Shown: positions 39,291 through 47,632 of the stretch, one piece after another
Position numbering within the stretch: position 1 is the first letter of the stretch
Layout: each line of letters starts with the position of its first letter
NCBI GenBank assembly: GCA_025642075.2
Contig: JAODUO010001059.1
Coordinates: 47,501-111,500 of the forward strand
Direction: 5' to 3'
DNA length: 64,000 nt
Source: Ridgeia piscesae
Taxonomy: Eukaryota; Annelida; Polychaeta; Sabellida; Siboglinidae
Notes under the pieces: model-generated
What the model saw: only the letters and a program-made list of their open reading frames with translations
Database searches by the model: none
Told to the model about the DNA's origin: nothing
Program-made: the position numbers and the translations under genes

Positions 39291-40710
39291 CATTTGTCTT
39301 TGCCATGCTAAAAAGCTCTTGCAATACACAAGTTATTTATAGAATTCACAGAATTACCAGAATAATCAAATTTTTGAATCGCACTACAGATTGCGCCCAA
39401 AGAATTCAAGTGGGCATCGTCTCCTCATTGAAAGTTTTTGAAAACCGAATATAAACAAGATTTGTGAAGCTTTACCCAGGTGAAGTATCCCTGATAACTA
39501 TCAATGCTTATCAGCAGGCAGGCAGACATTGATAGGGCAGCCAAGCTGGAACAGAACACTGCAGACACAACAGGGAGGCAGACAGCCAAGCCACCAAGGT
39601 ACAATTGTGTCTACACCACTACAAGCTCCCAGCCAATGCTCCAGCCACAAGCAATTATGTCAGTGGAATTGTTTTGCTGCTTTTCTATCTCTGCAACAAG
39701 ATGTGGAGGCTGATACGGACCACTGAAGCAATTACCGAGCAGGGCAATGTTTGCCTTCGCCTGCAGCTGAATTCACACGCTGTAACCAGTCCTGTGGGTT
39801 TCTGGGAGCCAGCGCTGTGAGCTGGCCCTGAAATTAGCCCAAGTGGGGCATAACCCTGGAATACGAGTTAAAATTGTTGTGTTTCAATAAAACCATTGAG
39901 GTCTTCTCCCCATGGAGAGATCTTGACACTAGTTACCTCTCTGTCTTAATTCGCCGCCTTATCCTTCTGATTCCATGTTTTCTCTGTCAGTCTATCCACA
40001 CTCATTTTCATAATTCCCCAAACTTCCTTCAACATTCTTCTTCTTCTGACTCTATCTCTGTACCCAGTTGTTCTTGACTGCTGTGTGCTGTGAGTGCATA
40101 AACACCAACCATTTCTACCCCCCACCCCCACCACCACAGCGGTTCTGATAGTGTCACAATCTCAGCTCTTGAAAATAATAGGCTCCAGTTAAGTCCAATA
40201 ATGCAGAATAACCAAGCAGATCTAATCGTTCCAAACTCAATTGGGTGAAGTTAGAGAATCATCAATCACAGCGTGTGGAATAGCAGGGGGAGGCTGCCAG
40301 GGGCAAGCTGATACAATGTGCTGCAGATAAGGTGATCCTTCTGCCCACTCAACTACACACGGGTGTTTGGTGTTTACTATGTCTTTGTCCAAGGCATTCA
40401 CAGATAACTAGCATTATGGAACAATGACTCGATAATGGCCAGTACCATGTATGTTGTAGCAGAAATAGCCCAGCTGTCCATTACATGTGGAATGCCCATT
40501 GTACAATGTACAGTGTACAGTGTACAGTGTACAGTGTACAGCGTACAGCGTACAACGTACAGCGTACAGCGTACAGCGTACAGCGTACAGCGTACAGTGT
40601 ACAACATGACAAAAACATATCTGGCTTTGATCATAGAATATGTGCATTACCTACTGTCAAGTTACTGAATACTGATTGCGATTGGCTGAACTCAAACAGC
40701 CAGTTATTTT

Positions 40711-40761
<51 letters not shown>

Positions 40762-43700
40762 AATATAATGCCTTCTTCGTTATGTAATATTTCAGTGTCA
40801 ATCAAAATTACCATAATAATTTTGCTTTACAGGGCCATGTTATATTTTTATTTTACACAATGAATGAAGCAGTGGCATAACTAGCTTGAACTATTTAGTG
40901 TTCTACTAATTAATTATATTATATTATACCACTTACAAAATTGTTAATATACCTTATATTATGTGGTCATTAGTTGTACTTTATAATACAATAAATGCAT
41001 GCCTTTTACAACAATTATAATGAAATACCTAATATTCTAGATAGTTGGAAAGTCCTGATATATAGAAACAGTAAGTGATATTTAACAACTTAACTAATTT
41101 AACTGGGCAAACACTGACAACATATCAACTCTTCTGTGGTAAAGACAGAACACTGTATAGCGTAATCCAAAATGCAACTTATTTCCTCCTGTAGAATCGG
41201 TTCATTCAGATCAACTTTAATGTCTTTGTGTGTCGTAAACAAACATGTAGAAAGGCCAGTGGTGGGGAGAGTCACTGTGCTCTGTCCATAATTACATGGC
41301 ATAAAATCTTGGAGAATAACATACCTTGCCTGCAGTGACGACCAACTTGATGAAGATAATTACAGGAAAGATCAGCATGTAACTCACTAAACTTGTCTCG
41401 TGAATGAATTAAAGGTCAGAACACAGGTAGCAAGACATAACTAACAAGAACCCACGTCAAACAAGTTGAATTATACCATCATAATATGCGTAATCAACAT
41501 TTTATTTGCTACAACCTAACATCAGAGATAACGTATAGGTGTGTACGTGGGTATGTTAACATATTCCTCAAAGATGACTTACACTAGACATAAATTGTTT
41601 TTTTGCAATTACTACAGGTAACCTACAATATCTCATGACAAATGTAAGACCGTAATGTTTTAAATATTTAGTAAAGGCTCTTTTTACTGATCTTAGAGAT
41701 CATATCATCATATCATACATTAAACAAATTATATAGTTTACAAGGAATGTTTTAATCACTTTTCTATTCACAACCCTTCTCTTTAAAATTTACAGGAAAA
41801 ACATCCATTCTGAATTCTGATGACCTATTTAACCAATACAACACAGTAAATTCAGTGTTTTTATCCAGAAAATCCCCAGAAACAAAAAATATAGGCCACC
41901 ATGTTAAAAGTTAGCTCTCCAGACTGTTTAATTTACTAGCACCTGGAGATGGTGAACGATACGTCATGTTAGTTTTTGTTACCACAATGGCCAAGTGGCA
42001 CACCCAAAGATCACAACTTTCACACCACAGGTGGGTAAAAACACCCCACAGAGTGAGTGGGACATGTGTCATGGCACACATAAATCTCACAAACACAGCA
42101 TGATCACCTCTGTCTATACAAGACATTGGTGTGTGAAGGCTGTTCCATCAGTTGCTCCCACCCCAAGCTTGTTTTAATAAAAAGTCTGTAACTAGTGATT
42201 ATCATGCCTACAATTCCTGTGTTACCGTATGTTTATATCGGCTGATCAAACATATCTCAGCACAGGCCAGAAGTTAAGGGTGGAAAAGTTATCTTTTGTA
42301 TCCAGGTTGGTATATCAAGGTTAAGATAAAGGTGTCAGTCAGTCAGATAGGTTGTAGCACAGGTGAATGGCACCAGTAGGTTGCAGCAGAGGTCTGACAG
42401 AGGCATTGGAACAAACCCACAGCTGTATAGCAAGCAAGGAATATTGACCCAATAATTGAGGAGTTTATCAGAGAACACTGTCAAGTTCAACACCACCCCA
42501 AACGTGGTCCCACAGTGCTACACTGACAAGGTGTTCCTTACATGTTTACTCTCGACAGATAACACATGCAGGAGTGCATTCTTCTCAGAAACTGCATCTA
42601 AACAAAACTGCTAAATAATTTGCTTCCAATTTCTGAAACGTTATATATCATTTCTAATTTCTACAGCAGGTTTATTTAATCGATATCAAACATTATATTA
42701 CCGTTTTACTGTAATGTGTCTATAGATTTTCATTTATTTTATCTTTCAATAGTTGATGTTATCATTAAATATTACCCAGTGCACAAATCGATATTTATTT
42801 ATTCATTCAGATTCATCAGAATACCTTTTAATTTTATCTGAAGTCTTGGGTGCTTTTATCTAATCTTTGTATTGGTTTCTGTAATCAGCACAACTGTAAC
42901 TGAAGTGTGCTATAAAAACTATGGTGCCTTGATTAAATGATTGATTTTAATACAGTTCAATGACGAGGAGGGTGAACACAACTGTGTAATCTCACATAGT
43001 GCAATCTCTGAATGGAGTCGTTATCAACAGTATTATTTGTAAGTTCTGAAATATCTCATCATGTGGCTTCCTGTCCGAGGTCAAGCGGTGGTCACTTGTT
43101 TCAGTCAACTAGCACTTGCAGCATAACCTGCTGTATAAGCAGATCCTAAAACATTTATTTGACATGTCCTTCCCTCATAGCCATTTGGTTTTACAAACCT
43201 GCTCTGTTTAATGTAGATGATACAAATCAGACCTGGGGCAATTCCAACTCTGAAGCTGGAATCAAATGATTATTCCAACTCCGATACCGGAGTCAATTAA
43301 TTTATTGGACTTGGAATCAAAGTTGGAATTGAACTGAGGCTATCAGAAATGGAATCAGAATCGAAAGGTCTGGTGGAGTTGGAATCAGAGTTGGAATTTA
43401 ACTGAGAATATCAGAGTTGGAATCAGATTCAAAATCGTCTGCTGGATTTGAAATAATGTATGTGGAATCAACTCCAGTCTCCAGGTTAAATCATATTAAA
43501 AGATGCATGTAAATTATTGCAACTAGAGATACAATAGATACAATGCACTGGTGACAACAAAATAAACTCAGAACAGGTAAGCTGAGTGGTACCACTGGTA
43601 TGGATACAAATCACTATGTACAGTAATTACCATACCATACATTTTAAATACTGGCACTATGTTTAAGTCACTCAGATATCCAGACGTCACTGTTCACTGC

Positions 43701-45354
43701 TTTCTCTATTCATCAGGCCTAAAAACATTTACATGATACTGAATATCACATTATTTCCTATGCATTGTTAGAAAGGTTTATGCAATTATGATAATACCCA
43801 ACTTTGAGAAAATTAAATCTGAGAATTAAAGCCATTGCAACCTTTGCAAGACAGAAACACGATGCCATCTTACAGCTAACATACAAATAGCTGTTACCTA
43901 TAAAATATCTTCCTAGAGGCACCATTGGGTGTTACTTTATATTTTTAACATTTTAAAGCATGTGTTTACACCTGAAAATATTTCTATTCATTGTTTCACT
44001 TATGTAAAAGGTGGTGTGTGACTACACTGTATTAGGTAGTGCACTGCCCATATGACACACATCTTTAAGGAATAATCTGCTAAACCATAAATGGCACTAC
44101 TTAGAGAAGATAAATGCCAACAGCTAGAAACAGCATGCGTATGACATTACAATATTCAAAATGATCCTCAAGGCTGGCCCAGTCGCAAAGTGATTATGGG
44201 GCCAATCAATGACACTAATCCTCACACGTGTTCACCTCACATAACTGTCTGTGCGTTTAACGTGGCAGGACTCCAACTAACAAGCGAACGTATTGCACTA
44301 GGACACCAGATCACCACAACTGCTGTAAACATTGCTCCTGCTACAATAGTTTAACGACAACCGTTGTTACAAAGTCTGAACCGGCCAGTGATTGGAATAA
44401 CCACTCCCACCATGTTGTTTGCAAGTGCTATAGTTATAACAGTTCCACACTGTAACTGACATTTGACAGTATTGTGGCAGCCCACAAATTGCATTATATA
44501 AACGCCAGCTGTTACTCATGAAAATGCGATACCACAACTCTGGGACAACTATAATAAGGACATGAAAGACACAGTAGTGGTCTGAATCTGACTCTAGTGG
44601 ATGAAAGAATGCTTCTACAGGACACATAGTTCATGTCAGGTGTTTGACACTGATAGACAGACTTGATTCACACATAACTTATGCAATGATGAATGACAGC
44701 ACATGTTGTACCCATCAAACCAAGTAGGAGAACAGTAGGAATAGGATAGAACTTATCAAACAAGCATTGGGAAACAGAACTTTGGGACAGATTATAACTA
44801 CTTAACAATGCAACCCTGGTTGCGTTAATAACAACAAAGAAATTTTGGATTTGCTGTGTCATTTTTAATCTAGTTGTCTAGGACCAACTCAAACTTCTCT
44901 CCTCTGAGAAAGACATATAACTGCACATTGATTTAATGTACACCACAAGTACTCTAGTGGGAAGTGGGAACTGCACAACTCACAATAGCAACACACACAA
45001 CTTTCTTTCTGCAGGTGATTCATGCATGCGTTGTGTCAATGGCAGATATACTGAATGCATTTATCAAACTATAAGAGACACAACACAATTGCTTTATCGA
45101 CTGAAACAATTCTGAATATAAACACATAACATATACATACAAAGACCAGTGTTTAATTTCCACGAAGTAGTCAGAACACGGAGGCACAAATGTATTAAAC
45201 GTTAGTTTCTCCAGTAAAATAAATCCTATATTCTGTTTGTTCTACTGGCCAGGGAACAAAGAAGAACCTGATTTAAACTTGTTAAATGAAAACTTATTAA
45301 ATGTAAGAAAAATTTCAAATGACAGCCAACACTGAAGTATATGGCAGCCACATT

Positions 45355-45390
<36 letters not shown>

Positions 45391-47596
45391 CTTCATTTTT
45401 AAGGCAATCGCTTGCACAAATCACCCATCATATCTACAATATGCCATGGTCTCATGAAGCGACTAAGAATGTTCTTAACGCTAATAAGATGACTAAAATA
45501 AATTAGGCGTTTAGATGTACATACGTGACTATAGATGTTTACACAAACACAGGATGCTAAGTAACTGCATAATTTAGAAAATGGCTTTGCGAAACCAGCC
45601 ACATGACATGATTATATAGTGGCGCTGATACATGGATAACTTAGAACGCCACCTGGTGGGTAAAAACAAAAGTAAAAATCGCTCACATATTTAGGCGAGC
45701 AATTTATCACTCACCTGGGTTTTTTAAACGTGAAACACTGCATATAGGTCAACACAAATATTTTATAGCCGATTAGGTCCTTAGAAGACAACATTTGAAA
45801 GAGCCTTTGATTGCTGCTGCTGTTCATAGCTTTCTGCAGAGACTCGTCCACCCATCATCTGGATGGGTAAAACCCACTGTGGTCATTTGTGGATGGGTAC
45901 AAATAACACAGGATGGGTGGTGGAAGGGTAAAAAAATACAGGGTAAATAAAGATCTTCAAAAATAATAGATATGCCTTGAAAATGGCTGTCACATGTGTT
46001 TGTTTTCAGGTCATAAAACACATATCAACTGGTTTGTATGTATATATCAGTTAACTATAGCTATCGGCTACACCATCAAAAAAGTGTGACTGGCAAAAAT
46101 TGTATCCTTCGTAAAGCCCTGGTGCTGTTCATACTTATCCAACTCCAAGTGTTAACCAAGGTTCATCAAACGTATATATTGTCCATAAATAATTTGCAAC
46201 ATACATCGAATTTCTGGACGTATCCATATATCATGCGACTAAACCCAGACAATAGATTCATTCTGCGACAAGCTAAGATGTAAAGAAATGTCAATATAAT
46301 GCAGTTAATACGTGTCTGGCCCGGACAGACAGAAGAGGATCTACTTTGTATCTGCTGCATATAATTCACCAAATGGAGAACATAAATGTGTATGCATAGA
46401 ACTACGCACTTGCACATTTAAAAATGTTCTTCTTCATGTACAAAGGCAACAACTTGTGAGCTATTTCCCTACTGATTATGTTGGTACATGAGTTAACCAA
46501 GATTCAGTGAAACCAAATGACACAGATGGTCTGACTTGGCCACATACTCACATGGCACAATACAGAACATTGAGCAGATATCATGCATCACACTTGACAT
46601 ATTGGAAGAACAACAAAACTGCTAACAGTCAATAAGTACGGTAAACTCCCGCATAAATGCTCCTGAAGGATGTTTCAATTGGGAAAATCCTGAAGTGGGG
46701 TATGGACATTTACGTGAGCATGGGTGTTTAGAGGGGAGGGGGGTTTAAGAAAAGGGCTGACTCACAAACTGTGTATATCAATATGTTGCTGACATAAGTA
46801 TCAGCTAGCCACTAATAATAGATCAGTCAAAATGAGTGCACCAACAGTACAGTGTCCATAGCTGGAACTAAAACCCATAAAGCTGGCGAATACACAACTC
46901 ATGCTAGGCAGGGCCAAACAAATGTGAACATTTAGCTTTTTTGTGGGAGGCCCGGGGGTGCCCTTAGAAACATCCAATCAAATTTCTTATGTATTACCTA
47001 TTTACCCAAAGATATACATGTATATATGCAAAACTATAGATTTTTTAAAGGAACCTAAAAATGTGTTGGTTTGAGCTCTTGAAGGCCTTAGAGCACCTTT
47101 AGAACAATCCAAACAAATATAATTTTTTTCTTGCGAAGTGGTAGTGCCCCAATCTATGTCTAGGCGAAATTAAAAAAGATCTTGAATAATTTCTGGATCA
47201 CAATAACATGTTCGTACGCCATTACCTGATGAAAAATTTCCCAATAGAAATGGTGTTATGCAGGTTGTTTGAATATCTGTGGGAACTCGTTTAGTGTGGA
47301 GTAGAAATTATGTATTTGTGCAGCATGGTAAGGACAAATCTGGAATTTCATTCAAATATCCTCGAAATTTAGAATACAAATTGAATATCGAATCTGAATA
47401 TTCAATGGCTTCAAATTTTATTAGAATACTGAAGTGTCGAAAAGCATTGCCGGGATGCGGCATCATCCCATGGCCATAGGCACAAGTTACAAGAGTCGTC
47501 AGCTTCATGGCTATATCTCAATCTATTTTTTTTTACTTTCTGACCTAACCATGAAAACGAATTCTTATACCTGTTTACTTATCCTCACATATCTTA

Positions 47597-47632
<36 letters not shown>

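Noticed and set aside
46640..46745. Transposon terminus-like text (TACGGTAAACTCCCGCATAA)
   Set aside because: I could not find a matching inverted end nearby.
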